The notes beneath the pieces were generated by a model that was not told the DNA's origin, did no database searches, and saw nothing but the letters and a program-made list of their open reading frames with translations. From Actinotalea sp. JY-7876 (GTDB taxonomy: Bacteria; Actinomycetota; Actinomycetes; Actinomycetales; Cellulomonadaceae), in contig NZ_CP059493.1 of the NCBI RefSeq assembly GCF_014042015.1, positions 1-64,000 of the forward strand: a stretch of 64,000 bases of DNA, given 5' to 3'. The position numbers and the translations under genes are program-made. Below are positions 25,510 through 34,131 of this stretch, one piece after another; position 1 is the stretch's first letter, and each line of letters opens with the position of its first letter.

Positions 25510-27167
25510 TACAGGTTCCTCGCTGTCGTCGTCTGCGGTGCGCGGTTCGCCGCGCCGCCCTGGTGCGCGCCCGGTCGGGCGCCGTGCTCTGGGTCAGCGC
25601 TCGCGGGCGCTGCGGCGTCCAGGGTACGCAGCGGCAGCATCCCACGTCCCGTGGCGTCCGTGCCGGACGCCACGACGGCGGGGGCACCCTGGCCGAGGCC
25701 GCCGGCGGCCGGCGCGCCCCACACCCGGTCCGCGAAGACGGCGCCGAGGACCGCGAAGAGCACCACGAGGACCAGCGCGACGAGCGGGCGCGACACCCGT
25801 CCCCAGCGCTTGCCGGTCGTCGTGGAGGTGCGCGGGGGACCGGACGGTCCCCGTGCCGGGCGACCCGGGGCGGGCGGCACGGCACGGGGCGCCGCGAACA
25901 CCCGCGGGTGGCTGGCGTCCTCGTCCGCCGTGAGCGCCTCGGCGACGGCCTCGGCCGCACGCTCCCACGCCGCGGCCTCGGGCCGCTGCGCGGGGGCCGC
26001 GGGCACCGTGCGCGGCGGCAGCGTCCGGGGCGCGTCCGGTGCGGGGGCCGCGGCCGGCGGTGGGCCGGGCTGCGGCGGCGAGACGGTTGGCGGCCCGGCC
26101 TGCGGCGGCAGCACGGGCGGGGGAGCGGCCTGGGCCGGGAGCGCGGGTGGCGGCCCGGCCTGCGCGGGCGCGATCACCGGGGCGTCGACCACGGAGGGCC
26201 CGGACGGCACGCTCGGCGACGCGGGCTCCGCCGCGCGGCCGGGCACCCGGGTGGGCCGCGTCGGCGTGTCGGCCAGCTCGGCGGCGTCCATGAGGTCGAC
26301 GGTGCGCGCGTGCCGGCCGTACGCCGCCATCGGGACGCCCCCGGGAGGGGTCCGGTCCAGCATGCCGTCGAGCATCCGGGCGAGCGACGCGGCCGAGCGC
26401 GGCCGGGCCTCGGGCTCCTTGGCCAGCATCCGCATGACCAGGGCGGACAGCTCCGGGTCGATGTCGCCGGGCAGCGGCGGCACCGGCGTGTTGACGTGCG
26501 CGATGGCGATGTCGACCGCGGTGGGCCCGGTGAAGGGCCGGTTCCCGACGAGCGCCTCGTAGGCGACGATCCCGAGCGAGTACACGTCCGAGGCGGGCGT
26601 GGCGGCGCGCCCGATCGCCTGCTCCGGCGAGAGGTACTGCGCGGTGCCCATGACCATGCCCGAGGCCGTCATCGGGATCTGGTTGCTCGCGGTCGAGATG
26701 CCGAAGTCGGTGATCTTCACGCGGCCCGAGCGGGCGAGCAGGATGTTGCCCGGCTTGACGTCCCGGTGCACGACGCCGGCGACGTGCGCGGCGTGCAGCG
26801 CTCGCGCCGTCTGCGCGAGGATCGGCAGCAGCCGCCGGGTGGGCAGCACCGGCTGGCGGTCGAGCAGGTCCGACATGGGCTCGCCGAGCACGAGCTCCAT
26901 GACCAGGAAGCCCGACCCGTCCTGCTCGCCGTAGTCGTAGAGCTGGGCGATGTTGGGGTGGGAGAGCTGGGCGCTGTTGCGGGCCTCCGTGCGGAACCGC
27001 TCGAGGAAGCCGGCGTCGCCCGCGAACTCCTCGCGCAGCACCTTGACGGCCACGTCGCGCGCGAGGGCCTCGTCGTGCCCGACCCAGACCTCGCCCATGC
27101 CGCCCACGGCGATGCGCGAGACCAGGCGGTAGCGCCCTCCCAGGGCGACGGCGACGGCGGGCTTCAC
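25509..27167 (-). CDS. pknA: Ser/Thr protein kinase PknA
   Basis: Kinase of 552 residues paired with PknB. The catalytic domain (about 10-270) has RIAVGGMGEVW, Lys42 in VAVKVL, HRD with Asp136 in VVHRDVKPGN and DFG with Asp154. A long Pro/Ala-rich linker (about 300-455) with repeated PPxxxPxQA units leads to one membrane helix (462-480, LVALVLVVLFAVLGAVF) and a short extracytoplasmic tail of about 70 residues without PASTA domains, as in mycobacterial PknA. The GTG at 27167 overlaps the pbpA stop (GTGA). The frame stays open for another 222 codons upstream, but that part lies inside pbpA. Targets elsewhere include division and wall-synthesis proteins. Confidence 0.95.
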   Translation of the reverse strand: MKPAVAVALGGRYRLVSRIAVGGMGEVWVGHDEALARDVAVKVLREEFAGDAGFLERFRTEARNSAQLSHPNIAQLYDYGEQDGSGFLVMELVLGEPMSDLLDRQPVLPTRRLLPILAQTARALHAAHVAGVVHRDVKPGNILLARSGRVKITDFGISTASNQIPMTASGMVMGTAQYLSPEQAIGRAATPASDVYSLGIVAYEALVGNRPFTGPTAVDIAIAHVNTPVPPLPGDIDPELSALVMRMLAKEPEARPRSAASLARMLDGMLDRTPPGGVPMAAYGRHARTVDLMDAAELADTPTRPTRVPGRAAEPASPSVPSGPSVVDAPVIAPAQAGPPPALPAQAAPPPVLPPQAGPPTVSPPQPGPPPAAAPAPDAPRTLPPRTVPAAPAQRPEAAAWERAAEAVAEALTADEDASHPRVFAAPRAVPPAPGRPARGPSGPPRTSTTTGKRWGRVSRPLVALVLVVLFAVLGAVFADRVWGAPAAGGLGQGAPAVVASGTDATGRGMLPLRTLDAAAPASADPEHGARPGAHQGGAANRAPQTTTARNL

Positions 27168-28615
27168 CGGGCGAGCACCGCCTGGATCACCGCGCGGGCG
27201 ATGGGCGCCGCCACGGCGCCGCCCGTCGCCTCGCTGCCCATGGCACCGCCGTGCTCCACGACGACGGCGACGGCGACCTGCGGCGCGTCGGCCGGCGCGA
27301 ACGCGGTGAACCAGGCGTGCGGCGCGGCCTCCTCCGTCGTCTGCGCCGTGCCGGTCTTGCCGGCGACCTGCACGCCCGGGATCCGGGCCGCCGTGCCCGT
27401 GCCGCTCTCGACGACGCCGACCATCATGTCCCGCAGGGACGCGGCCGTCGCCGCGCTCACGGGGCGCGCGAGCTCCGTCGGCCTGGTCTCCTCCACCACC
27501 GTGAGGTCCTGGCTGCGCACCGAGCGCACCAGGTACGGCCGCATCTGCTCGCCGTCGTTGGCGACGGCCGCCGAGATCATCGCCACCTCCAGCGGGGTCA
27601 CGCGCACCTCGTACTGCCCGATCGCCGAGAGAGCCGTCTGCGGCGCGTCGAGCTGGTCGGGGAAGTGGCTCTCCGCCACCCTCATCGGCACGTCGAGGGG
27701 CGTGTCGAAGCCGAACGCGTCGGCCTGCTCGCGCAGCGCGTCCTGGCCCAGGTCGAGCCCGAGCTGGCCGAAGGCCGTGTTGCAGGAGATCCGCAGCGCG
27801 TCGGCCAGCGTCGTCGTGCCGGTGGGGCTGCACGCGCTGCTGCCGAAGTTGCGCAGGGTCGCCGTCGTCTCCGGCAGGTCCAGCTCGACGGGGGCCGCGA
27901 TCTCGGACGCCGGGGTCAGGCCGCCCTCGAGCGCGGCCGCCGCGGTGACGAGCTTGAACGTCGAGCCGGGTGGGTACGTGTTGCCGGCGATCGCCCGGTT
28001 GGCGAGCGGGTCACCCTCGGCCGCCTCCAGCGCCTGCCAGGCCTCGTTGACCGCGCGGGTGTCGTGGCTGGCCAGGACGTTGGGGTCGTAGGACGGCTTG
28101 GACACCATGGCCAGGATCGCGCCGGTGCTCGGATCCAGGGCGATGACGGCGCCGCGCTGGTCGCCGAGGGCGTCCCAGGCGGCCTGCTGGACGGCGGGGT
28201 CGATCGTCAGCTCGACGATCGCGCCCTGGGGCTGGCGCCCCGTGACGAGGTCCTGGATGCGCGAGTAGAACAGCGAGTCGGCGGTCCCGTTGAGCTCGGT
28301 GTTCATCGCGCGCTCGATCGCGCTGCGGCCGAAGACGATCGAGTAGTAGCCGGTGACGTGCCCGTAGAGCTCGCCGTAGGGGTAGCTCCGCTGGTACCCG
28401 AACGGGTCGTCCACGGGGGTGGAGACGGCGATCGCCTCGCCGCCCACGACGATCGGCCCGCGCGGGTGCCCGTACTCGCGGTACAGGGTGCGCACGTTGC
28501 GCGGGTCGTTGTTGAGCGTCCCCGCCTGGAAGTACTGCACGGCGGTGCTGCCGGCCATGAGGGCCATGAACATCACGATGACGACGGAGGCCAGGCGGCG
28601 CAGGGGCGTGTTCAC
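27164..28615 (-). CDS. pbpA: Penicillin-binding protein PbpA (FtsI/PBP2 family transpeptidase)
   Basis: Class B penicillin-binding protein that cross-links peptidoglycan, working with the SEDS glycosyltransferase encoded just upstream. The 483-residue product has an N-terminal anchor (about 9-29), a dimerisation domain, and the transpeptidase motifs SxxK with Ser218 and Lys221 (PPGSTFK), SxN at 277-279 (ISCNTAF) and KTG at 420-422. The GTG at 28615 overlaps the rodA stop (GTGA). The order fhaA-fhaB-pstP-rodA-pbpA-pknA-pknB is one of the most conserved in Actinobacteria. Confidence 0.96.
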   Translation of the reverse strand: MNTPLRRLASVVIVMFMALMAGSTAVQYFQAGTLNNDPRNVRTLYREYGHPRGPIVVGGEAIAVSTPVDDPFGYQRSYPYGELYGHVTGYYSIVFGRSAIERAMNTELNGTADSLFYSRIQDLVTGRQPQGAIVELTIDPAVQQAAWDALGDQRGAVIALDPSTGAILAMVSKPSYDPNVLASHDTRAVNEAWQALEAAEGDPLANRAIAGNTYPPGSTFKLVTAAAALEGGLTPASEIAAPVELDLPETTATLRNFGSSACSPTGTTTLADALRISCNTAFGQLGLDLGQDALREQADAFGFDTPLDVPMRVAESHFPDQLDAPQTALSAIGQYEVRVTPLEVAMISAAVANDGEQMRPYLVRSVRSQDLTVVEETRPTELARPVSAATAASLRDMMVGVVESGTGTAARIPGVQVAGKTGTAQTTEEAAPHAWFTAFAPADAPQVAVAVVVEHGGAMGSEATGGAVAAPIARAVIQAVLAR

Positions 28616-30066
28616 GCGCGGCCTCCTTCGAGGTGGATGACCTCGGTGGCCTGGCGGTCGTCGCCGGACGCGGACCCGCCGGACCCGCCGTGGTCCGCTG
28701 ACGACGCGACCTCGGGCGCGCCCGGCGGGGGAGCGGGGCGGCGGGCGCTGTCGGAGATGCGCAGCAGGAGCGCCGCGATGACCCAGTTGGCGAGCAGGGA
28801 CGAGCCGCCGTAGGCGAGGAACGGCATGGTCAGGCCGGTCAGCGGGATGAGCCGGGTGACGCCGCCGACGACCACGAAGCACTGGAATGCGACGACGAAC
28901 GCCATGCCGCCCGCGAAGAGCTTGCCGAAGCCGTCGCGCACGCCGATCGCCGTCCGCAGGCCGCGCTCCGCGAGCACGAGGTACAGCACGAGGATCGCGA
29001 GCAGGCCGGTGAGGCCGAGCTCCTCCCCGAGCGAGGCGATGATGAAGTCGGACTCCGCGTACGGCACCAGGTCCGGGCGCCCCTGGCCCCAGCCGGTCCC
29101 GAACAGCCCGCCATTCGCCATGCCGTACAGGCCGTACACCAGCTGTCCGGAGCCGCCGGGCGAGGCGTAGAAGACGTCGTCGTCGAAGGCGTTGAGCCAG
29201 GCCTCGAAGCGGGCGCCGACGTGGCTGAAGGTGCTCGCGGCGAGCGCCGCCCCGCCGAGGAACAGGCCGAGGCCGATGACGACCCAGCTCAGCCGCTCGG
29301 TCGCCAGGTACAGCATGGCGACGAACAGCCCGAAGAAGAGCAGCGAGGTGCCGAGGTCCCGCTGGAAGACGAGGACCGCCAGCGACGCCGCCCACGCGAG
29401 GAGGATCGGGCCGAGGTCGCGCGGGCGGGGCAGCTGCAGGCCCAGCACCTTCGGCCCGGCCAGGGCCAGGGTGTCGCGCGTCGTGACCAGGTAGCCCGCG
29501 AAGAAGACGGCCAGGGCGATCTTGGCGAACTCGGCAGGCTGGAACGAGTACCCGCCGATGCGGATCCAGATGCGCGCGCCGTTGACCAGCGCCCCGAGCC
29601 CGGGGATCAGCGGCAGCACGAGGAGCACGAGACCCACGACCATCGCCGTGTAGGTGTACCGGCGCAGCGTGCGGTGGTCGCGCAGCAGCGCGACGACGAC
29701 GGCGGCCAGGACCATGCCCAGCGCGGTCCAGGCGAGCTGCCGCTCCGCGAACGTGGACTGCTGGCCGCCGACGCTCTCCGCGACGTCGATCCGGTAGATC
29801 ATCGCGAGCCCGATGCCGTTGAGCGCGACCGCGACCGGGAGGATGACCGGGTCCGCGTACGGGGCGCGCCACCGCATCACCAGGTGCAGGCCGAGCGAGA
29901 GGCCCACGAGGCCCGCGCTGTAGCCGAAGATGTCCGCCGGCAGGGTGCCCGTCGTCGCGGTGCCGACCAGCGCGTACGCGCTGACGCCGATCGCGAGGGC
30001 GATCGCGAGGAGCCCGAGCTCCATGGTGCGCCCGGGACGCACGCGGTGGGGTGCGACCGTCGCCAT
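28612..30066 (-). CDS. rodA: SEDS peptidoglycan glycosyltransferase RodA/FtsW
   Basis: Polymerises lipid II into glycan strands during elongation. The 484-residue protein has 10 or more hydrophobic helices, with SEDS landmarks including ERQLAWTALGM near 105, the WIRIGGYSFQPAEFAKI segment near 165-181, FQRDLGTSLLFFGLF near 232, and the C-terminal LPFLAYGGSSLLANW-type signature near 435. A Pro-rich, Ser/Gly-rich tail of about 45 residues follows. The ATG at 30066 has GGGGGG 7 bases upstream; a GTG directly before it is also possible. It lies 34 bases after pstP and overlaps pbpA. Confidence 0.95.
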   Translation of the reverse strand: MATVAPHRVRPGRTMELGLLAIALAIGVSAYALVGTATTGTLPADIFGYSAGLVGLSLGLHLVMRWRAPYADPVILPVAVALNGIGLAMIYRIDVAESVGGQQSTFAERQLAWTALGMVLAAVVVALLRDHRTLRRYTYTAMVVGLVLLVLPLIPGLGALVNGARIWIRIGGYSFQPAEFAKIALAVFFAGYLVTTRDTLALAGPKVLGLQLPRPRDLGPILLAWAASLAVLVFQRDLGTSLLFFGLFVAMLYLATERLSWVVIGLGLFLGGAALAASTFSHVGARFEAWLNAFDDDVFYASPGGSGQLVYGLYGMANGGLFGTGWGQGRPDLVPYAESDFIIASLGEELGLTGLLAILVLYLVLAERGLRTAIGVRDGFGKLFAGGMAFVVAFQCFVVVGGVTRLIPLTGLTMPFLAYGGSSLLANWVIAALLLRISDSARRPAPPPGAPEVASSADHGGSGGSASGDDRQATEVIHLEGGRA

Positions 30067-30100
30067 CACGACACCCCCCGTGCGCGGGACGGTCGAACCG

Positions 30101-31354
30101 TCACGACGTCTCGTCCGCCTCGGACCCGAGGTCCTCGGCGCGCTCGCGGGCGGCGGTGAGGGTCTCCGCGGGGATCGTCTGCTCGAGGCGGTCCTGCATG
30201 AAGCCCGGCAGGTCGGCGACGCGCGTGGGGGTCGTCTCCACGACGGAGGACAGCGGGATCGGGCCGATCGTCTGGGGGATACCGCGGAAGACGGCGACCC
30301 GGCCGTCGTCGATGCCCACGTAGTACTGGTCCTGCGTCCAGCGGTACCCGAGCCAGCCGGCCGTGCCGATGAGCGCCAGGAGCACGACGACGACCGCGGC
30401 GGCGACGATGCGCCGGCGTCGGCGAACCGGGCGCTCGTCGTCCTCCTCCTCGTCGGCGGGGGGCGGGGACGGCTCGGCGGCCTCCTGCTCGGCGCGCGCC
30501 CGGGCGGCGTGCTCGGCCGCGCGGGCGGCGGCGCCCGTGCCGCCCATGGTGGGCCGGTTGCGGTCCAGCGCGGCGGCGCCGACGACGTGCGTCCCGGTGC
30601 CCGGCCCCGACCCGTCGGGAAGGGTGTCGACCTCGACGACGTCGCCCAGGACGACCGTGACGTTGTCCGGCGCGCCGCCGCGCAGCGCGAGCTGGACGAG
30701 CTGGTCGGCGCACGCGTCGACGTCGGTCACCGTGCGCATGGTCTCGGCGAGGGTGTCCGCGCTGACGACGCCGGAGAGGCCGTCGGAGCAGAGCAGCCAC
30801 CGGTCGCCGACGCGCGCCTCGCGCACCGACATGTCGGGGACGATCTCCATGTCGAAGTCGCCGAGGACGCGCAGGAGGACGGACCGCTGGGGGTGGCGCT
30901 CGGCCTCCTCCGCGGTGATCTTGCCGGTGTTGACCAGGTGCTGCACGAAGGAGTGGTCGGTCGTGACCTGCGTGAGCTCGCCGTCGCGCAGCAGGTAGGC
31001 GCGCGAGTCGCCGATGTGGGCCATGGCCAGCTTGTTGCCCGAGCGCAGCAGGGCCGTGACCGTGGTGCCGAGGCCGGCGAGCTCGGGGTTCTCCTCGGCG
31101 CGCGCGAGCAGCTCGTCGTGCGCCGTGGTGAGCGCCTGGCTGAGCTCGGCGAGGGCGTCGTCGGGCCCGTGCGCCTCGTCGTCGAGCGGCGCGAGGTGGG
31201 CGACGGCGACCGACGAGGCGACGTCGCCGCCGGCGTGCCCGCCCATGCCGTCGGCGACCGCGAGCAGGCGCGGACCGGCGTACGCGGAGTCCTGGTTGTT
31301 GGCGCGCACGAGGCCGACGTCGGAACGGGCGGCGTACCGCAGGGCGATGGTCAC
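30101..31354 (-). CDS. pstP: PP2C-family Ser/Thr phosphatase PstP
   Basis: The phosphatase that reverses PknA/PknB phosphorylation. The PP2C domain (about 1-235) carries RSDVGLVRANNQDS at the start with a metal-binding Asp, VADGMGGHAGG (Asp35), and the GLSGVVSADTLAE and GAPDNVTVVL motifs. An acidic/basic linker with an Ala/Glu-rich helix (about 260-300) precedes one membrane helix (316-335). The extracytoplasmic part of about 80 residues contains GRVAVFRGIPQTIGPI, a conserved feature of actinobacterial PstP. Total 417. The GTG start lies 6 bases after fhaB. Confidence 0.95.
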   Translation of the reverse strand: MTIALRYAARSDVGLVRANNQDSAYAGPRLLAVADGMGGHAGGDVASSVAVAHLAPLDDEAHGPDDALAELSQALTTAHDELLARAEENPELAGLGTTVTALLRSGNKLAMAHIGDSRAYLLRDGELTQVTTDHSFVQHLVNTGKITAEEAERHPQRSVLLRVLGDFDMEIVPDMSVREARVGDRWLLCSDGLSGVVSADTLAETMRTVTDVDACADQLVQLALRGGAPDNVTVVLGDVVEVDTLPDGSGPGTGTHVVGAAALDRNRPTMGGTGAAARAAEHAARARAEQEAAEPSPPPADEEEDDERPVRRRRRIVAAAVVVVLLALIGTAGWLGYRWTQDQYYVGIDDGRVAVFRGIPQTIGPIPLSSVVETTPTRVADLPGFMQDRLEQTIPAETLTAARERAEDLGSEADETS

Positions 31355-31360
31355 GGGCGC

Positions 31361-31864
31361 CTACCGCTGCAGCTCGAGGATGGACTGCCCGACCTTGATC
31401 TGCGCACCGGCGCGGACGGGCGTGGGCGCGGTGACCTTCTCGCGGCCCAGGAACGTGCCGTTCGTGGACCCGAGGTCCTCGACCCACCACTCGCCGTCCT
31501 GGGGAAAGACGCGGGCGTGCCGCGAGGAGGAGTAGTCGTCGTCGAGCACGAGCGTGCACGACGGCGCGCGGCCGATGAGGATCGCCGACGAGCCGAGCGG
31601 CAGCGTCGTGCCGCGCAGCGGTCCGGCCGTGACGACGAGCCGGCGCGGAGTGACCTCACGCCGCGGGAACGGGGCGGCCTTGGCGTCGGTCGCGACGGCC
31701 GGCGCGGGTCGCGGCGCGACCGCCGCGGTGCCGCGGCGCAGGCGCCGGTTGACGATGCGCGTGCCGTACAGGTCGCGGCGCAGCACGCCGATCGCCGCGA
31801 GGACGAACACCCAGAGCAGCACCAGGTAGCCCAGCCGCAGCAGGGTGATCGTGAGCTCACTCAT
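31361..31864 (-). CDS. fhaB: FHA-domain protein FhaB (FipA-like)
   Basis: A 167-residue protein with a membrane helix at about 8-28 (LLRLGYLVLLWVFVLAAIGVL) followed by a linker and a forkhead-associated domain (about 80-165) showing the phosphothreonine-binding landmarks GRAPSCTLVL, SSRHARVF and LGSTNGT. FHA domains read the phosphorylation made by PknA/PknB; the mycobacterial homologue connects FtsZ and wall synthesis. The ATG at 31864 lies 9 bases after fhaA. Confidence 0.94.
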   Translation of the reverse strand: MSELTITLLRLGYLVLLWVFVLAAIGVLRRDLYGTRIVNRRLRRGTAAVAPRPAPAVATDAKAAPFPRREVTPRRLVVTAGPLRGTTLPLGSSAILIGRAPSCTLVLDDDYSSSRHARVFPQDGEWWVEDLGSTNGTFLGREKVTAPTPVRAGAQIKVGQSILELQR

Positions 31865-31873
31865 GCCCGGCGG

Positions 31874-32581
31874 TCACCCGTCCTCGTCCTCGTCCGCACC
31901 CGTCCAGAACAGGATCCGGGTGCGGCCGATCGTGATGGTGTTGCCGTCGACGAGCGTGGCCGCGGGGACCTGGTGCCCCTCCACGAACGTGCCGTTGGTC
32001 GAGCCGAGGTCGGACGCGACGACGCCGTCGGGCGTGACGCGGATCTCGAGGTGACGCCGGGAGATGCCCGGGTCGTCCACGATGATGTCCGCCTCGCTGC
32101 CGCGCCCGATGACGGTCACGGGACCGGTGAGGAGGTACCGCTGGCCGTCGATGTCCACCAGCGGGTGGCGCGGGCTGGCGGCGACGGACGCGGCCGGGGC
32201 GACGGCGCCGCGCACGGTGGCGCTGCGGACCTGGAACCGGCCGGTCTCGAGCTCGTCGTCCTCGACGAACGCGACGGTCACCGGCCCGACGAACGCGTAG
32301 CGCTGCTGCGTCGCGTACTCGGTGACGTTGGCCGCGAGCTCGTCCGCGAGCGGCTCCGCCCCCCAGTCCTGCACGTGGTCGTGGTCGGCGGGGGAGAGCT
32401 CGATCGTGAACTCGTTGGGCACGACCGTGCGGTCGCGACCGACGACGGCGGCGCGGTCGTCGACCTCGCGGCGCAGGGCGCTCGCCAGCTCGACCGGCTT
32501 GACCTCGCTCTTGAAGGCCTTGGCGAACGCGCTGCTCACGACGCGTTCGACGCCCTTCTCGAACCTGTCGAGAACTCCCAT
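31874..32581 (-). CDS. fhaA: FHA-domain protein FhaA (DUF3662-FHA)
   Basis: A 235-residue protein with an N-terminal DUF3662 domain (about 1-115; starts MGVLDRFEKGVERVV) and a C-terminal FHA domain (about 140-225) with GRGSEADIIVDDPGISRRH split around residues 160-180 and LGSTNGT near 195. Mycobacterial FhaA is much longer because of a central linker; here the linker is short. The ATG at 32581 has GGAGGAGG upstream and gives the canonical start. It is the first gene of the minus-strand kinase/elongation operon, so the promoter should lie between 32582 and 32867. Confidence 0.94.
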   Translation of the reverse strand: MGVLDRFEKGVERVVSSAFAKAFKSEVKPVELASALRREVDDRAAVVGRDRTVVPNEFTIELSPADHDHVQDWGAEPLADELAANVTEYATQQRYAFVGPVTVAFVEDDELETGRFQVRSATVRGAVAPAASVAASPRHPLVDIDGQRYLLTGPVTVIGRGSEADIIVDDPGISRRHLEIRVTPDGVVASDLGSTNGTFVEGHQVPAATLVDGNTITIGRTRILFWTGADEDEDG

Positions 32582-32867
32582 GCCACCTCCTCCCGTCGGC
32601 GGCGGACCAGCACCGGGCTGACCCGCGGACGGCCTCGTCATCGGGGGGTGCGCCGACGGGGGGCCGACGGACCGCCCCAGAGGTCCGCTGCCGATCGTAT
32701 CCGCCGACGGCGCCGTTCGGCCGCGACGGCGCGTGCGGCGCGCGGGCGGGGCGTTGGCCGGGGTCCGCGCAGCGCACGCGCGCCGGCGCGGCGCGACCGC
32801 CTGGCGCCGCGTCACCCGGCCCGGGCCGGTCCGGGGGCCCGCCCTGATCGTGCTAGCCTGCTTCGGC
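32582..32867. promoter_or_regulatory. Divergent region between fhaA and tRNA-Leu
   Basis: A 286-base non-coding stretch. On the minus strand a TACGAT hexamer (32699-32694) could be the -10 of the fhaA operon, without a good -35. On the plus strand TAGCCT (32854-32859) sits 9 bases before tRNA-Leu and may be its -10. Both are weak. I see no hairpin or repeat of note. Confidence 0.3.
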
Positions 32868-32950
32868 GCGCGAGTGGCGAAATGGCAGACGCGCTGGCTT
32901 CAGGTGCCAGTGTCCGAAAGGACGTGGGGGTTCAAGTCCCCCCTCGCGCA
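32868..32950 (+). tRNA. tRNA-Leu (CAG)
   Basis: An 83-base class II tRNA: acceptor GCGCGAG paired with CTCGCGC, anticodon stem CTGGC/GCCAG with loop TTCAGGT giving anticodon CAG, a long variable arm (TGTCCGAAAGGACGT), T-arm GGGGGTTCAAGTCCCCC and discriminator A. CCA is not encoded. Confidence 0.96.
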
Positions 32951-32987
32951 CAGTGGGCCCCTTGGATGATCAAGGAGCCGAAGTTCG

Positions 32988-33027
32988 GACAACCCCCGAT
33001 CGGACCCAGGTCCGGCCGGGGGTTGTC
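32988..33027 (+). terminator. tRNA-Leu terminator
   Basis: GACAACCCCCG (32988-32998) pairs with CGGGGGTTGTC (33017-33027); the bases between contain a smaller nested hairpin (GGAC/GTCC, 33002-33013). It lies about 40 bases after the tRNA. Confidence 0.8.
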
Positions 33028-33136
33028 TCGTTGGTGGGCCCGTGGCCCGAGAAGTGGCACGCTGGCGTGCTAGATGGGCTTGTTTGACCATCCATTGCCT
33101 TGCGCGATCAGGGAGCAGGTCGTCATTCCGTGCGGG

Positions 33137-33685
33137 TCATCCGCGCGTGACACCGGAACGGGCCTCGCTCGCCGGCGCGGCGAGCGAGGACAGGCCCAGG
33201 AGCAGGCCCGCCACCAGCCCGGTCTGCGTGTGCGGCAGCCGGACGCCGCGTGCGCGGCGCCGCTCGCCCCAGCGGTAGATCGCCCGCTCGAGGGCGACGG
33301 TGCCGGCCACCGTCGCCACGGTGCCGGCCAGGACGGCGGCGCCGATGAGGAGCACCCGGGTGCGGTCCGGGGGCGGCGGGGGACCCGCGGCGCCGGCGTC
33401 GAGGACCGGGACGGTCGAGGTCAGGGCTCGGATGCGAGCGAGCGCGGCCTCCTCGGGCGTGGTCGCGGTGTCCGCCGTGGCCTCGTCCGCCGCGCCGTCG
33501 GCCTCCTGCCGCTCGCGCCGGGCCAGCGCGACCCCGTACGCGCCACCGGCGGCCACGAGGGCCGTCTTGAGCACGACGCGACGTCCCCGCGAGCGGACGA
33601 CGTCCGGCAGCGCGTACCAGAGCGCTGCCACCGTCCCCGCGACGACGCCCTCCACGACCGCGCCCTTGCTCGGCCGACCACCCAT
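33137..33685 (-). CDS. Small membrane protein of unknown function
   Basis: A 182-residue protein beginning MGGRPSKGAVVEGVVAGTVA, with a hydrophobic stretch at about 8-25, another weak one at 34-48, a charged Ala/Glu/Thr-rich middle (about 50-90), a clear helix at about 110-130 (VLLIGAAVLAGTVATVAGTVAL) and a C-terminal hydrophobic helix (about 156-172, GLVAGLLLGLSSLA). GGGGGAT before the ATG at 33685 could be its ribosome binding site. I do not recognise the family. It is probably an independent gene, as the tRNA-Leu terminator and the divergent 72-aa gene flank it. Confidence 0.65.
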   Translation of the reverse strand: MGGRPSKGAVVEGVVAGTVAALWYALPDVVRSRGRRVVLKTALVAAGGAYGVALARRERQEADGAADEATADTATTPEEAALARIRALTSTVPVLDAGAAGPPPPPDRTRVLLIGAAVLAGTVATVAGTVALERAIYRWGERRRARGVRLPHTQTGLVAGLLLGLSSLAAPASEARSGVTRG

Positions 33686-33908
33686 GAGATCCCCCGCTCG
33701 TCGTCCTGCACCTGCCTCCCGAACGGCGCGCACGCGCGGGAGGTTCCCGTCCGGCGCCACGGACCGCCCCCACCGGCCAGAGGGTGCGGAGCGGCGCAGG
33801 CCGCGGGCCTGAGGACGGTCGGGTGTGGTCGGGTCGTCGCGCGGGCCGGTTCGGCGGTGCGGGCCGTGGGTCGGTACGGTCGTCGCAGACGTGCCGAGAG
33901 GAGCCACC

Positions 33909-34127
33909 ATGGATGCGCGCGACGAGCGCCGGGACGACCCGGACCCCTTCACCACCCACCCCGCACCCTCGCGGGTGGTGATGTTCCTGGTGACCTTCGT
34001 GGCCCTGCTCGGCGGGTTCTACCTCATGGGCGTCGGCATCGACGACGAGTCGCCGTGGCTCTTCACCGGCGGCATGGTCCTCGCGGGCGGCGCGTTCGCG
34101 CTGCCGATGCGCGAGAGCCGCGCCTGA
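33909..34127 (+). CDS. Small two-helix membrane protein
   Basis: A 72-residue protein starting MDARDERRDDPDPFTTHPAPS, an acidic head, followed by two hydrophobic helices (about 25-43 and 49-66) with a short loop GVGIDDESPW. AGAGGAG lies 7 bases before the ATG at 33909. The family is not one I recognise; the layout is common among actinobacterial membrane mini-proteins. Its stop is 4 bases before the DsbA-like gene, so the two may be co-transcribed. Confidence 0.7.
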   Translation: MDARDERRDDPDPFTTHPAPSRVVMFLVTFVALLGGFYLMGVGIDDESPWLFTGGMVLAGGAFALPMRESRA

Positions 34128-34131
34128 CCGC

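Noticed and set aside
32689-32696. GCCGATCG ahead of the kinase operon as a sigma-28 site
   Set aside because: No matching -35 at the right distance, and the strand does not face fhaA.
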